NCBI RefSeq assembly: GCF_004345425.1 | Contig: NZ_SLVP01000005.1 | Location: 186,001 to 250,000 of the forward strand | Source: Paenibacillus sp. BK033 | Lineage (GTDB): Bacteria; Bacillota; Bacilli; Paenibacillales; Paenibacillaceae | Direction: 5' to 3' | DNA length: 64,000 bases | Shown here: positions 23,965 through 33,446 of the stretch, in pieces | Layout of the letters: each line of letters opens with the position of its first letter | Numbering within the stretch: the first letter of the stretch is position 1 | Translations under genes and position numbers: made by a program | Notes under the pieces: generated by a model | The model's input: only the letters and a program-made list of their open reading frames with translations | Told to the model about the DNA's origin: nothing | Database searches by the model: none

Positions 23965-24035
23965 GGATTGTTGGCATCAGGTGTATTTAGCTAAAAAAGC
24001 CATCCTTTTAAGAATTTACGCCAGGATGTGAAGAA

Positions 24036-24923
24036 ATGAATATAGAAGCCATTGATAAAGGCAGCCGTTTTTTAAACGAAATGCTTACGAAATGCAAGGC
24101 AAGCGGGCTCGCATTCAGGGTTCACTATTGGGACTGGAGATCGAAGCATTACAGCAACCATATCCATAAACATTCCTATTATGAAGTTTGCTATGTCTTT
24201 TCGGGCGAAGGCGAATACCAGGATGAGGATACCGTTTATGGCCTTGAGGCAGGGACGTTGTTCGTTTCACGGCCTGGTGTCTGGCACCAGATCCGCAGCG
24301 AGAACGGGATGGGGCTTATCTACGTGGCTTACGAGCTCGACCCGAATGGCTCGCGCGAAGAGGAATTGCGCCGCTACGGCAGTAACCTGGAATCGGGTAA
24401 CGTGGTATTTAAGAATGCCGATTATACGCGGTCTATCCATTATTGGCTTGGATTGTACCATCATGCGTCCTGCCAGCCATACAACGAGATCGAGGACCTG
24501 ACCACAATGGCCGGCTTGCTGCTTTCGAGTCTGGTGCAGCCTTACGGTCAGGATGGAAACGCATCCGCGCCAAACCCGGCCAGGTCGACCGATTCCACCC
24601 GTTATGCGGTTCTACGCCAGTCGAAGCAATACATTAGAGACAATCTTTCAAGGCCGCTCAAGATTGAGGAGGTTGCGGATTATATGAATTTGTCAACCAG
24701 GCAGCTATCGCGTTTGTTTCAGATGGACGGGGGAGATACCTTCTTGGCCTATTTGCGCAATGAGCGGTTAAAGCATGCGGAGATCTTATTGAAAACCTCC
24801 CTCGCTTCGCTCAAGGAAATTGCCGCGGATTCCGGCTTTCAGTCGGTTCATTATTTTACGAACGTATTTACGGAACAGATGGGGATTCCGCCCGGCGAAT
24901 ACAGGAGACGGCATCTGGACTAG
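24036..24923 (+). CDS. AraC family transcriptional regulator
   Basis: 295 residues: N-terminal cupin-type sensing domain (about 30-170, NHIHKHSYYEVCYVFSGEGEY with metal/sugar-pocket-like His residues) and C-terminal double helix-turn-helix (about 195-293, YIRDNLSRPLKIEEVADYMNLSTRQLSRLFQ ... AADSGFQSVHYFTNVFTEQMGIPPGEYRRR). Divergent from the PhyH gene and 92 bases upstream of GH43 on the same strand, so either or both may be its targets; a polysaccharide-derived sugar is the likely inducer. Confidence 0.9.
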   Translation: MNIEAIDKGSRFLNEMLTKCKASGLAFRVHYWDWRSKHYSNHIHKHSYYEVCYVFSGEGEYQDEDTVYGLEAGTLFVSRPGVWHQIRSENGMGLIYVAYELDPNGSREEELRRYGSNLESGNVVFKNADYTRSIHYWLGLYHHASCQPYNEIEDLTTMAGLLLSSLVQPYGQDGNASAPNPARSTDSTRYAVLRQSKQYIRDNLSRPLKIEEVADYMNLSTRQLSRLFQMDGGDTFLAYLRNERLKHAEILLKTSLASLKEIAADSGFQSVHYFTNVFTEQMGIPPGEYRRRHLD

Positions 24924-25015
24924 CATGCAGGAAAGCTCTGGAGCGGATAAAGGAATAGCCGGAACGATACAGAATTGTTCTTAGGGATTACAACCAATTG
25001 GAAGGGAATGTTGAT

Positions 25016-25987
25016 ATGAACGTGTATAACGACGCTTCAGACATTGCAAACCCAAGCACAGGCCATCTGCTGGCCGATATTCCGGCGCATGACCCGTTCG
25101 TCGTAGCGGATAAGACTACGGAAACCTATTATTTGTATACGGGCGGCGGACCGAGGATTCATGGCATGGATCGTTATGGCGTGCTCGCTTATAAAAGCAA
25201 GGATCTCGTCAATTGGGAAGGACCGTATGCGGTGTTCGCGATTCCAGACGGAATATGGGCGAATCCGATGCATGGCGCTTGGGCGCCGGAGGTTCATGCG
25301 TACAAAGGCAGATATTATCTTTTTGTTACTTTGCATAATAACGATAAGAAACTGGAAGGACAGGGGAACGGGGGGTATCCGCTTCAATGGCGCGGCTCCG
25401 TTATCGCCGTATCCGATTCTTTGGAGGGACCGTTCGAGATCATCAAGCGGGATGCTCCGGTTCCGCCGGAAGAGCATATGACGCTCGATGGCACCTTGTA
25501 CATGGACGAAGAAGGAAAGCCTTGGATGGTTTATTGTCATGAGTGGGTGCAGACGGCGGACGGAACCGTCGAAGCGGTAAGATTGACGGACGATTTGAGC
25601 GATCGGGCATCGGATCCCATCCATTTGTTTTACGGCTCGGAAGCCCCGTGGGATAACGGCGATCATAAAGTCGACGGTACACCGTCGGTCTATGTAACCG
25701 ACGGCTGCCAACTCTACCGGACCAAGGACGGCAATCTGACCATGTTATGGTCTACCTACGATAAGGGGAGTTATGTCCAGACCATTGCGCGTTCAACGAC
25801 GGGCAAGCTGGAAGGACCGTGGGAGCAGCTGGCGCCGCTTGTTTTCGACGACAGCGGTCACGGCATGCTTTTCCAAACGTTTGACGGGGAATGGAAGCTG
25901 ATTCTCCACTCTCCGTTCAAGATGCCCGATTCCCGCTGCAAGCTGTACGATGCGGTGGACGAAGGGGATTCGTTCCGGCTTAAGTAA
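25016..25987 (+). CDS. GH43-type glycoside hydrolase
   Basis: 323 residues with the five-bladed beta-propeller pattern of GH43: catalytic base Asp26 in AHDPFV, YYLYTGGG, WAPEVHAYKGRYYLFVT, and repeated blade ends such as SLEGPFEI and KLEGPWEQL. GH43 members cleave arabinofuranosyl, xylosyl or beta-1,3-galactosyl linkages; the subfamily cannot be told from here. No signal peptide, so it acts on imported oligosaccharides. GAAGGGA at 25001-25007 precedes ATG 25016; an upstream TTG at 24998 is less likely. Flanked by AraC regulators in a carbohydrate region. Confidence 0.82.
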   Translation: MNVYNDASDIANPSTGHLLADIPAHDPFVVADKTTETYYLYTGGGPRIHGMDRYGVLAYKSKDLVNWEGPYAVFAIPDGIWANPMHGAWAPEVHAYKGRYYLFVTLHNNDKKLEGQGNGGYPLQWRGSVIAVSDSLEGPFEIIKRDAPVPPEEHMTLDGTLYMDEEGKPWMVYCHEWVQTADGTVEAVRLTDDLSDRASDPIHLFYGSEAPWDNGDHKVDGTPSVYVTDGCQLYRTKDGNLTMLWSTYDKGSYVQTIARSTTGKLEGPWEQLAPLVFDDSGHGMLFQTFDGEWKLILHSPFKMPDSRCKLYDAVDEGDSFRLK

Positions 25988-26015
25988 CTATTCGAATTTG
26001 AAGGTGAACAGACGC

Positions 26016-26351
26016 ATGGCTGATATAGAAGCACTCATTACGATTCTCAGCTTTAAGGAAAACATTGGCCGACAAAGGCCGGCATATTCGGGATATCGGC
26101 CAGCCCATCTGGTGCAACCCGACTATTTAACGACAGGTGAACACCAGTATGAGAGCGGTATCGTTGAACCGGGGGAAACAGTAAAGGGAACGATTACCTT
26201 TATTACGCCTGAAGTGTATCCCAATAGTCTTTGGATTGGGAAAATCATTAAGCTTCAGGAAGGCTCCCGGTTAATTGGCTATGCGGAAGTAACTAATATT
26301 TTTAATGAGCTTTTGAGAAAAAAGGAATCTGGAAGCGGCAACCCGTTATGA
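26016..26351 (+). CDS. Small EF-Tu domain III-like protein
   Basis: 111 residues from ATG 26016 (GAAGGTGAA eight bases upstream). The pattern RQRPAYSGYRPAHLV, then VEPGETVKGTITFITPEVYPNSLWIGKIIKLQEGSRLIGYAEVTNIF resembles the C-terminal beta-barrel domain of elongation factor Tu (GYRPQF... PGD... REGxRTVGxGxV), here without any GTPase domain. Stand-alone copies of this fold occur in Bacillota genomes with unknown role. It starts 28 bases after GH43 and may be cotranscribed. It could also be an immunity-type or tRNA-binding protein; not resolved. Confidence 0.6.
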   Translation: MADIEALITILSFKENIGRQRPAYSGYRPAHLVQPDYLTTGEHQYESGIVEPGETVKGTITFITPEVYPNSLWIGKIIKLQEGSRLIGYAEVTNIFNELLRKKESGSGNPL

Positions 26352-26361
26352 ACAGATTCCT
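26323..26361. terminator. Hairpin between convergent genes
   Basis: AGGAATCTG and CAGATTCCT pair across 21 bases that include the stop codon of the EF-Tu-like gene; A-rich on the left and T-rich on the right, so it may act in both directions. Confidence 0.45.
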
Positions 26362-26366
26362 GTCTC

Positions 26367-27239
26367 TTATTTAAGCCTAGCATCGCGAAATTGCCGGGGG
26401 GTAACCCCGGTTTTTTTCTTGAACAGGCGGTAGAAGAACTTTAGGTCCGAGTAGCCTACCGCGCCGGCAATGTCCTCCACGCTGCTTCGGCTGGAGGTCA
26501 GAAGCTTGCAAGCCGCATCCATGCGGATGCCCTGCATATATTCAACAAAGCTCATGCCGGTCTGACGGCGGAATAAGCGGCTGAATTGACGCTCGCTAAG
26601 CCGTGCCTGCGCGGCCAGCTCTCCAAGCTTAAGCTCGGCTGAATAGTGAGCGTCGATATACGCGATAGCCTCGTCGACGCTAATCCATTGCGGACGTTCT
26701 CCGGGAGGTGCGCCGTTCTGCAGTTTGTGCCGGTAAAGTTCCGTCAGGATTCGCATAACAAGAGAGGCGAGCATCACGAGATAACCAGGCGGCTTGGCCG
26801 CAAACTCCTGATGGAGCTCGCGGAACATCGAATGAAATTCGCCGGCAGGATCCTTCACGGAAAACCAGGTCAAATTCTCATCCGCAAAGCAAGCATAGAT
26901 CTCCGAGAATGGGGGAAAACCGTTCCGCAATTCGGCCAGGTACGAAGCCGGAAATATGCAATTGTAAACGATGAGAGGCCGGTCTTTCTTGGGCGTTTTC
27001 GGCCGGAATACATGACTTTGCCCGACGGGGATAAAAAATAGCGTCCCATGCTCAACCGGCACGGCTTCGCCGGCAATATAATGAACGCCGGCACCCTCGC
27101 TGACGTAAGTAATTTCCACGAATTCATGCGAATGCTCATCCATGTCAAAGCTTTCGTAGGCGCGGTTAACATAAAGCGGTACGCCAGGCTCGAAAAAAGA
27201 CGCAGCCGACATGACATAGGTGCTTCGTTTTGCGCTCAT
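26367..27239 (-). CDS. AraC family transcriptional regulator
   Basis: 290 residues. Cupin domain (about 30-150, DEHSHEFVEITYVSEGAGVHYIAGE, IPVGQSHVF) with sugar-pocket histidines, and a C-terminal pair of helix-turn-helix motifs (about 185-288, ELKLGELAAQARLSERQFSRLFRRQTGMSFVEY ... VGYSDLKFFYRLFKKKTGVTPRQFRD). It is divergent from the alpha-L-rhamnosidase gene across 176 bases, so that gene is its likely target, with rhamnose or a rhamnose-bearing oligosaccharide as inducer (inference from neighbourhood; RhaR-like architecture). Confidence 0.9.
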   Translation of the reverse strand: MSAKRSTYVMSAASFFEPGVPLYVNRAYESFDMDEHSHEFVEITYVSEGAGVHYIAGEAVPVEHGTLFFIPVGQSHVFRPKTPKKDRPLIVYNCIFPASYLAELRNGFPPFSEIYACFADENLTWFSVKDPAGEFHSMFRELHQEFAAKPPGYLVMLASLVMRILTELYRHKLQNGAPPGERPQWISVDEAIAYIDAHYSAELKLGELAAQARLSERQFSRLFRRQTGMSFVEYMQGIRMDAACKLLTSSRSSVEDIAGAVGYSDLKFFYRLFKKKTGVTPRQFRDARLK

Positions 27240-27285
27240 CGCTCAGGCTCCTTTTCAACTGCGGAAAATATCTGTCTCTATCGTA

Positions 27286-27299
27286 CGAAACCGTTTGCA
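27286..27299 (+). promoter_or_regulatory. cre-like site before the rhamnosidase gene
   Basis: CGAAACCGTTTGCA matches the CcpA cre consensus TGWAANCGNTNWCA at all but two positions. It lies between the divergent AraC and GH78 genes, where carbon catabolite repression would act. Confidence 0.4.
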
Positions 27300-27415
27300 A
27301 GATGTCCAGATACCCCTATGAAAATGTCCGGATCATCCCCTGAATGTCATTCTATCCTGCCCTACAATCAAGTTAATGCTTAGCATACTAGATTGCGGGA
27401 AGGGGACTATCGAAT

Positions 27416-30103
27416 ATGTCTTTATTGCAAGTAAACCATTTGCGCAGCGAATACCTGCGCAATCCCATCGGACTCGGAGTTGCATCGCCTCGTATCAGCT
27501 GGCAGCTTCAATCAAATGACGTTCATGTGCTTCAGCTCGCTTATCGGATTCAGGTATCCTGCGGATTGGACGGGTTTGATGAGCTGGAGCTGGTATGGGA
27601 TACGGGGCGCATAGAATCGGAGCAGTCGACGTTGATCGAATACGGCGGGCAGCCGCTGCAAGCAAGAGGCCGTTACTATTACCGGGTGAAGTCATGGGAT
27701 AACAAAGGCAACGAATCGCAATGGAGCGAGGCTGCCTATTGGGAGATGGGGTTGCTCCAAGCCGCCGATTGGAAAGCATCATGGATAACGCCCGAAGCGT
27801 CATCTATCGATCCGCAGTCGGAGGAGATTTTTATGCTCCGCAAAAGCTTTGCGGCTCGCGGACCTATCCGCCGCGCAACCTTGTATGCGACTTCGCTTGG
27901 ACTATACGAGCTTGAGCTGAACGGCCAACGGGTTGGCGATTGGGAATATACGCCGGGCTGGACGAGTTACTCGAGCAGGCTTCAAGTGCAAGCTTACGAT
28001 GTGACGAAGCGGCTTGCGGCAGGCAGCAATGTAATCGGAGCTTCTCTGGCAAACGGATGGTACAAGGGAGATCTTGCCTGGAACAACCAGAAGAGCATTT
28101 ACGGCAGCATTCGAGCCTTGCTCCTTCAGCTTCATATCGACTACGAAGACGGAACATCCGAAATCGTCGTCAGCGATAACTCTTGGCGCGCTTCAACCGG
28201 TCCGATCCTCATGTCGGAGCTGTATCATGGCGAAACCTATGATGCCCGGCTGGAAATTCAGGGCTGGTCGGGGCCGGACTTCAATGATCAGGCCTGGGCT
28301 GGCGTAACGGAGCTAGCTCAATCGAAGGATATCCTGGTGATGCAGGAAAACGAACCCGTGCGCATAACCGAAAAGCTGAAGCCTATCGCTCTTATTCATA
28401 CCCCTGCCGGCGAAACCGTGCTCGATATGGGGCAAAACATGGTCGGGCGACTGCATTTCCGCATCGAGCTGCCGCCAGACACGGAGCTGACGATTCAGCA
28501 TGCCGAGGTTCTGGACCGGGAAGGCAACTTCTATATCGGCAACTTGCGCAAAGCAAAGCAGACGGTGCGTTATATCTGCAAAGGCGGGGAAGAGGAATAC
28601 GAACCGCATTTCTCGTTCCAAGGCTTCCGTTATGTCAAAATCGAGGGTTGGCCGCAGGATGCTGCGCTTAATCTGGATCAATTCACCGGACACGTCCTTC
28701 ATACGGATATGGAGGCTTCGGGTGCTTTCGAATGCTCTCATCCCTTATTAAACAAGCTCCAGCAAAATATTGCATGGGGACAACGCGGCAATTTCCTGGA
28801 TGTTCCGACGGACTGCCCGCAGCGCGATGAACGGCTTGGCTGGACGGGCGACGCTCAGGTCTTTATCCGTACCGCCGCCTTCAATTACGGCGTGGCACCG
28901 TTTTTCGCGAAATGGCTGCGCGACCTGAAGACGGATCAGCGCAGCGACGGGGGAGTGCCGTTTGTTATCCCGCATGTGCTGGACGAGAATTCTCACTCCT
29001 CCGCGGCTTGGGGAGACGCCGCGGTAATCTGTCCTTGGACGATCTACCTCAGCTACGGAGACAAGCGCGTGCTTGAAGAGCAGTATGACAGCATGAAGGC
29101 ATGGGTCGAGTATATTCGCAAACAAGGCAGCGACGAATGCCTCTGGAATACCGGCTTCCACTTCGGCGATTGGCTGGGCCTGGACGCCAAGGAAGGGGAC
29201 TACGTCGGCGCAACGCCAAGAGATCTGATCGCAACCTGTTATTATGCCTATTCCACGGAACTCTTCGTCAAAACCGCCGAGGTGCTTGGCCGCACGGACG
29301 ATGCCGAGCACTATCGCGAGCTTTACAACCGTATTGTAGCGGCCTTCGAGCGCGAATTCCTAACCCCTAACGGGAGGCTTGCCGCTCATACGCAGACCGC
29401 TCATGTACTGCCGCTGATGTTTGGACTCGTCAAAGGTTCGGTGCGCGACAGGCTGGCCAAAACGCTGGCAGACTACGTAACGGAGCAAAAGTTCCATCTG
29501 ACGACCGGCTTTGTGGGAACGCCTTACCTGAGTCATGTATTGTCCGAGAACGGCTATCATGACGTGGCGGTTAAGCTGGTGCAGCAGGAGGATTACCCGT
29601 CCTGGCTCTATTCCATTCATCAAGGGGCGACAACGATTTGGGAGCATTGGGACGGCATAAAAGCGGACGGTACCTTCTGGAGCGACGATATGAACTCCTA
29701 TAACCATTACGCTTACGGCTCTATCGGGGAATGGCTGTACAGGGTGGTAGCCGGACTTGATCTGGATGAATCCCAGCCGGGCTATAAGCATATTATTTTC
29801 CGTCCGCGCACGGATTCCGGCCTTACTTACGCGAAAGCCTCCTATAAATCCGTTTATGGATTGATCCGCAGCGGGTGGAGTGCAGGAGTGGACGGTGCTG
29901 TGAGCTACGAGTTTGAGCTTCCTCCCAATACGACTGCCGAAGTGAGATTGCAAGGTGCGCTGCCTGATGCCATCTCGGTCAATGGCGCCGATCTTCGCAC
30001 GGCTTCCGGCGTTATTGATTTCCGGGAGGAAGGCGGATTGCTTGTGCTTTCCCTCGGCTCAGGCATCTACCGTGTTCAGACTCGAGCCATAGTAACCGTA
30101 TAA
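27416..30103 (+). CDS. GH78 alpha-L-rhamnosidase
   Basis: 895 residues, the usual size of family GH78. N-terminal beta domains (about 1-330, with LRSEYLRNPIGLGVASPRISWQL and ELELNGQRVGD) precede the (alpha/alpha)6 catalytic barrel. The catalytic block DCPQRDERLGWTGDAQVF (about 463-480) and the conserved GATTIWEHWDGI (about 737-748) are characteristic; a C-terminal beta sandwich closes the protein. It removes terminal alpha-L-rhamnose from glycans or glycosides in the cytosol (no signal peptide). GGAAGGGG ribosome site. Divergent AraC gene and a cre-like site indicate induction and catabolite repression. Confidence 0.93.
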   Translation: MSLLQVNHLRSEYLRNPIGLGVASPRISWQLQSNDVHVLQLAYRIQVSCGLDGFDELELVWDTGRIESEQSTLIEYGGQPLQARGRYYYRVKSWDNKGNESQWSEAAYWEMGLLQAADWKASWITPEASSIDPQSEEIFMLRKSFAARGPIRRATLYATSLGLYELELNGQRVGDWEYTPGWTSYSSRLQVQAYDVTKRLAAGSNVIGASLANGWYKGDLAWNNQKSIYGSIRALLLQLHIDYEDGTSEIVVSDNSWRASTGPILMSELYHGETYDARLEIQGWSGPDFNDQAWAGVTELAQSKDILVMQENEPVRITEKLKPIALIHTPAGETVLDMGQNMVGRLHFRIELPPDTELTIQHAEVLDREGNFYIGNLRKAKQTVRYICKGGEEEYEPHFSFQGFRYVKIEGWPQDAALNLDQFTGHVLHTDMEASGAFECSHPLLNKLQQNIAWGQRGNFLDVPTDCPQRDERLGWTGDAQVFIRTAAFNYGVAPFFAKWLRDLKTDQRSDGGVPFVIPHVLDENSHSSAAWGDAAVICPWTIYLSYGDKRVLEEQYDSMKAWVEYIRKQGSDECLWNTGFHFGDWLGLDAKEGDYVGATPRDLIATCYYAYSTELFVKTAEVLGRTDDAEHYRELYNRIVAAFEREFLTPNGRLAAHTQTAHVLPLMFGLVKGSVRDRLAKTLADYVTEQKFHLTTGFVGTPYLSHVLSENGYHDVAVKLVQQEDYPSWLYSIHQGATTIWEHWDGIKADGTFWSDDMNSYNHYAYGSIGEWLYRVVAGLDLDESQPGYKHIIFRPRTDSGLTYAKASYKSVYGLIRSGWSAGVDGAVSYEFELPPNTTAEVRLQGALPDAISVNGADLRTASGVIDFREEGGLLVLSLGSGIYRVQTRAIVTV

Positions 30104-30136
30104 CAGATCTATCTATTCTATTGTTGTGACAAAAAC

Positions 30137-30166
30137 AAAACCGTTCCCTTTTCGGGAGCGGTTTTT
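30137..30166. terminator. Bidirectional terminator
   Basis: AAAACCGTTCCC pairs with GGGAGCGGTTTT (one G-U) over five bases; A-run and T-run on the outer sides serve both the rhamnosidase and the convergent catalase. Confidence 0.85.
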
Positions 30167-30176
30167 GCATGTAAAG

Positions 30177-31601
30177 TCAGCTTTTTTGCGCGTGAATCTG
30201 CTTGGCAACGCGTTCCCCCAATTCGGCCGATGCCTTGTTCAAATAACCGAGCACAATGGCTTGGGTTTCCTCGCATGCCGCTCCAAGATCACCGGCGAGA
30301 TTGCTGACGAGATGATCCTTCTGTACCGGCTGCAGACGATCGTAAAACTGTCCGGCTTGCGTGAAATCATCGGATTTCGGAATTTCGGACCTCACAAGAT
30401 GCCCTTCAACATAACGGCCATTGCCGCTGGTTTGCATGGAGCCCGGAGTCCAGTTCGCCTGATGATTGATCGGCACCTTACGGAAATCCGGACCGATCCG
30501 GTGACGCTGGGAGTCCGCGTATATATTCGAGCGTCCTTGCAGCATTTTATCGTCAGACAGCTCGGCGCCCTCCAGCAGATTGGAAGGAGAAAAGGCAAGC
30601 TTCTCAACCTGCTCCCGATAATCGTCCGGATTCTGGTTCAAGACAAGCTTGCCGACCGGAAGAAGAGGGAACTGATCCTCATCCCAAATTTTCGTATCGT
30701 CGAGAGGATCATAGGGAAGGCTGGCCTCATCCGCAGGATCCATGAGCTGAACGTATAACCCGTACTCTACCGTTTTTCCGCAAGCAAGCGTATCGTACAG
30801 ATCCTGACCGGCGTAATCCGGATTTTTGCAGCTAAGTTCTGCAGATTCCCCGGCATCGATGGTTTGAACACCGGCGTAAGGAAGCCAGTGGTATTTGACA
30901 TAGGTGCGGACGCCTTGCGCGTTTCTCCAGACGTACGTATTTACGCTATGCCCCGGGATGTGGCGTAGACTCTTAACCGTCCCGGCGTCGGAATACAGCC
31001 ATACCAGAAAATGAATGGATTCCGGTGCTCTTGCGACAAAGCTCCAGAACCTCTCGGGGTCAATTAAATTATTAATAGGCGAAGGCGATAACGCATTTAT
31101 GGATTCCGGAAACCGAATAGGGTCTCTGATCAGAAAGACAGGAATATGGTTGAAAACCAGGTCGAAGACGCCGTCTTCGGTATAAAATTTGGTCGAGAAA
31201 CCGCGTACGTTGCGGGAGGTATCCGGTGTTCCCTTGTTGCTGACCGCCAGCGAGAACCTGACCGTAACGGGAACCTGATAGCCTGGTTGCTGCAAGAAGC
31301 AGAGCTTGGTGTAGGCGGCCATGGAATGCACGGTCTGAAAGTAGCCAAATGCACCCCAGCCCTTGACATGAACGGGTCTTTCGAGAATTTTGTTATGTAT
31401 AAAGGCTTCCATCGTCTCATGCAGCACGCTGTCTTGCTCGAGAATCGGGCCGCGAGCGCCTACGGTTTGCGAGTGGAGAGCGGCCGGGCTGTCTAAAGCG
31501 CTCCATTGCGACGCCGACAAGCCATGGTGATGCTCCTTTTTCGCTGATTTCCGCTCAGGCATCGCGGCATTATTGTCAGAACGACCTTGAGTATTGTCCA
31601 T
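30177..31601 (-). CDS. Haem catalase (small-subunit type, divergent)
   Basis: 474 residues, typical of small-subunit catalases that dismutate hydrogen peroxide. Distal His is in ERPVHVKGWGAFGYF (near 77); the distal Asn lies exactly 73 residues later in VFNHIPVFLIRD, the same spacing as in human catalase; the proximal Tyr is in IYADSQRHRIG (near 358), with the usual RLFSYxDT reduced to SNIYADS. These substitutions mark a divergent clade, but the catalytic set is intact. ATG at 31601 with GGAGGT upstream. Monocistronic, convergent with GH78. Probably protects during stationary phase or oxidative stress; PerR control could not be confirmed by a visible box. Confidence 0.9.
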   Translation of the reverse strand: MDNTQGRSDNNAAMPERKSAKKEHHHGLSASQWSALDSPAALHSQTVGARGPILEQDSVLHETMEAFIHNKILERPVHVKGWGAFGYFQTVHSMAAYTKLCFLQQPGYQVPVTVRFSLAVSNKGTPDTSRNVRGFSTKFYTEDGVFDLVFNHIPVFLIRDPIRFPESINALSPSPINNLIDPERFWSFVARAPESIHFLVWLYSDAGTVKSLRHIPGHSVNTYVWRNAQGVRTYVKYHWLPYAGVQTIDAGESAELSCKNPDYAGQDLYDTLACGKTVEYGLYVQLMDPADEASLPYDPLDDTKIWDEDQFPLLPVGKLVLNQNPDDYREQVEKLAFSPSNLLEGAELSDDKMLQGRSNIYADSQRHRIGPDFRKVPINHQANWTPGSMQTSGNGRYVEGHLVRSEIPKSDDFTQAGQFYDRLQPVQKDHLVSNLAGDLGAACEETQAIVLGYLNKASAELGERVAKQIHAQKS

Positions 31602-31797
31602 TCTTTTACCTCCATCGTCAATCTCTCGCCACCTTTATGTCTATTCCCGCGAGCGGAGTAAAATGCGTTCGGGCTGCTGGCTCTTAACAGCTATACCGGA
31701 TGGAAGATTTTTTTCTCTCCAATGGGGCATGAATCCTCCCGGGATATGTTATGATTGGACAACAAGCGGAAAGGTTTAATGGAGGTAATAGACAAAG

Positions 31798-32046
31798 ATG
31801 GCGAAAGCAAAGGTGCCAAAGCGTCCAACCAGGGACGAATTCGTATTAGAAGAGATAGGGAATCAGTTAAGCGAAGCTTTCTACGAAACATCCACGATCG
31901 TCCTTACCGTATGGGGCAGGGAAGAACCGGTTCAAGGCGTTATTGCGGCGATGGATTCAAGAACGGGCAGGGTCCATGTCGAGACAGCCTCGGGATTGGA
32001 TAAGGTTCCGTTTATGGATATTATGAATGTCAGCTATCCGAGATGA
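31798..32046 (+). CDS. YolD-like family protein
   Basis: 82 residues. The second half (VWGREEPVQGVIAAMDSRTGRVHVETA then KVPFMDIMNVSYP) matches the small beta-barrel YolD domain, which in Bacillus often accompanies UV-damage polymerases. No polymerase gene is near, and the protein is shorter than typical YolD (about 110). The N terminus is basic (MAKAKVPKRPTRDEF). GGAGGT at 31781-31786 and an extended -10 (TGtTATGAT, 31747-31755) support an independent gene, ended by a strong terminator at 32096. Confidence 0.72.
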   Translation: MAKAKVPKRPTRDEFVLEEIGNQLSEAFYETSTIVLTVWGREEPVQGVIAAMDSRTGRVHVETASGLDKVPFMDIMNVSYPR

Positions 32047-32095
32047 GCCCGTCTGCCTGATCTCCCATGAACCAATCGATCTTGATCGGCTTCCG

Positions 32096-32131
32096 AAACG
32101 TGCCGTCCTGTTGGACGAGCACGTTTTTCTT
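32096..32131 (+). terminator. Rho-independent terminator
   Basis: AAACGTGC-CGTCC-TGTT-GGACG-A-GCACGTTT, a 13-bp stem with one bulge, followed by a T-rich tract. Ends the YolD-like gene. Confidence 0.85.
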
Positions 32132-32197
32132 TTGTGCTAAAGGGGGAATTTCCTTACCGGCGAAGAATAAGTTAGCTGAAACCGATTTCCCGATTAT

Positions 32198-32211
32198 TGC
32201 GACCGCTTTCA
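32198..32211 (-). promoter_or_regulatory. cre site before dgoD
   Basis: On the minus strand TGAAAGCGGTCGCA fits TGWAANCGNTNNCA at every fixed position. It lies 42 bases before the dgoD start codon, a position suited to CcpA repression of the dgoD/GH110 unit. Confidence 0.6.
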
Positions 32212-32252
32212 TAACTGCTGCATTGCAATCACTCATTTACCAGGAGGACATT

Positions 32253-33401
32253 ATGAAAATCCAAAGCTATGAGTTGTTCCAAGTTCCGCCGCGCTGGCTG
32301 TTCCTCAAGATTGAAACGGATGAAGGAATCACGGGATGGGGCGAGCCTATCGTGGAAGGGCGCGCGGAAACGGTAAAAGCTTGCGTTCACGAGCTGATGG
32401 AATATTTGATCGGCAAAGATCCGATGCGGATTGAGGATCATTGGTCGATGATGTATCGTTCGGGATTTTACCGGGGAGGTCCGATTCTGATGAGCGCGAT
32501 CTCGGGGATCGACCAAGCCCTGTGGGATATAAAAGGGAAGTTCTTTAATGCTCCAGTCTATCAACTGCTTGGCGGCGCCTGCCGCGATACGATGCGCGTA
32601 TACTCCTGGATTGGCGGCGACCGTCCGGCCGAGGTAGCGGAAGAAGCGAAGAGAATCGTTGCTGCCGGATTTACCGCCGTGAAGATGAATGGTACGGAAG
32701 AGCTTCAATATATTGATTCCTACGACAAAATCGACCAGGCCGTTGCCCGCATAGCAGCGGTACGGGATGCGGTTGGATCATCCATTGGGATCGGAATCGA
32801 CTTCCATGGGCGTGTCCATAAGCCCATGGCCAAGATTTTGGCCAAGGAATTGGAGCCGTACCGTCCGATGTTTATCGAGGAGCCGGTACTGCCGGAGAAT
32901 AATGAAGCTCTCAAGGAGCTTACCAAGCATACGTCGATTCCGATTGCGACCGGCGAGCGGATGTTCTCGCGATGGGACTTCAAGCAGCTGTTAAGCGATG
33001 GGGCGGTGGATATTATCCAGCCGGACCTGTCGCACGCAGGCGGAATTACCGAATGCAAAAAGATTGCTTCGATGGCGGAGGCCTACGATGTGGCGCTTGC
33101 GCCTCACTGTCCTCTGGGACCAATCGCTCTGGCCGCATGCCTGCAGGTTGATGCGACCTCCCATAACGCTTTTATCCAGGAGCAAAGCCTGGGCATTCAT
33201 TACAATGAGACCGGAGATTTGCTCGATTATCTCAAGGATCCGGCGGTATTCGATTATAAGGACGGTCAAGTGACAATCCCGCAAGGTCCCGGCCTCGGAA
33301 TTGAAATTAACGAAGACCATGTCAGACAAATGGCTGCGGTGGGACATAACTGGAGAAATCCGGTATGGCGCCATCGGGACGGCAGCATTGCGGAATGGTA
33401 G
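32253..33401 (+). CDS. dgoD: D-galactonate dehydratase
   Basis: 382 residues, the same length as E. coli DgoD. Enolase-superfamily protein: N-terminal capping domain ([22 protein letters not shown]) and barrel with metal ligands in [20 protein letters not shown] and [10 protein letters not shown]; the C-terminal [18 protein letters not shown] is typical of galactonate dehydratases. It converts D-galactonate to 2-keto-3-deoxygalactonate. AGGAGG at 32242-32247 fixes ATG 32253; the open frame upstream is not coding. No KDGal kinase or aldolase is in the window. It precedes the GH110 galactosidase by 45 bases, so galactose released there may be oxidised to its substrate (inference). Confidence 0.88.
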   Translation: MKIQSYELFQVPPRWLFLKIETDEGITGWGEPIVEGRAETVKACVHELMEYLIGKDPMRIEDHWSMMYRSGFYRGGPILMSAISGIDQALWDIKGKFFNAPVYQLLGGACRDTMRVYSWIGGDRPAEVAEEAKRIVAAGFTAVKMNGTEELQYIDSYDKIDQAVARIAAVRDAVGSSIGIGIDFHGRVHKPMAKILAKELEPYRPMFIEEPVLPENNEALKELTKHTSIPIATGERMFSRWDFKQLLSDGAVDIIQPDLSHAGGITECKKIASMAEAYDVALAPHCPLGPIALAACLQVDATSHNAFIQEQSLGIHYNETGDLLDYLKDPAVFDYKDGQVTIPQGPGLGIEINEDHVRQMAAVGHNWRNPVWRHRDGSIAEW

Positions 33402-33446
33402 AGTCGGAATATCGGTGAGCAGACCACACCTAAGAAGGAGTATGGC

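Noticed and set aside
30177-31601. Catalase in which the usual GNN triplet reads FNH, suspected loss of the catalytic Asn
   Set aside because: Counting from the distal His to this Asn gives 73 residues, the same as in human catalase (His75 to Asn148), so the catalytic Asn is the retained first N. Only the following residue changed.
32067-32252. N-terminal extension of the galactonate dehydratase frame
   Set aside because: It covers a terminator and a cre site, and AGGAGG precedes ATG 32253, which gives exactly the family length of 382.
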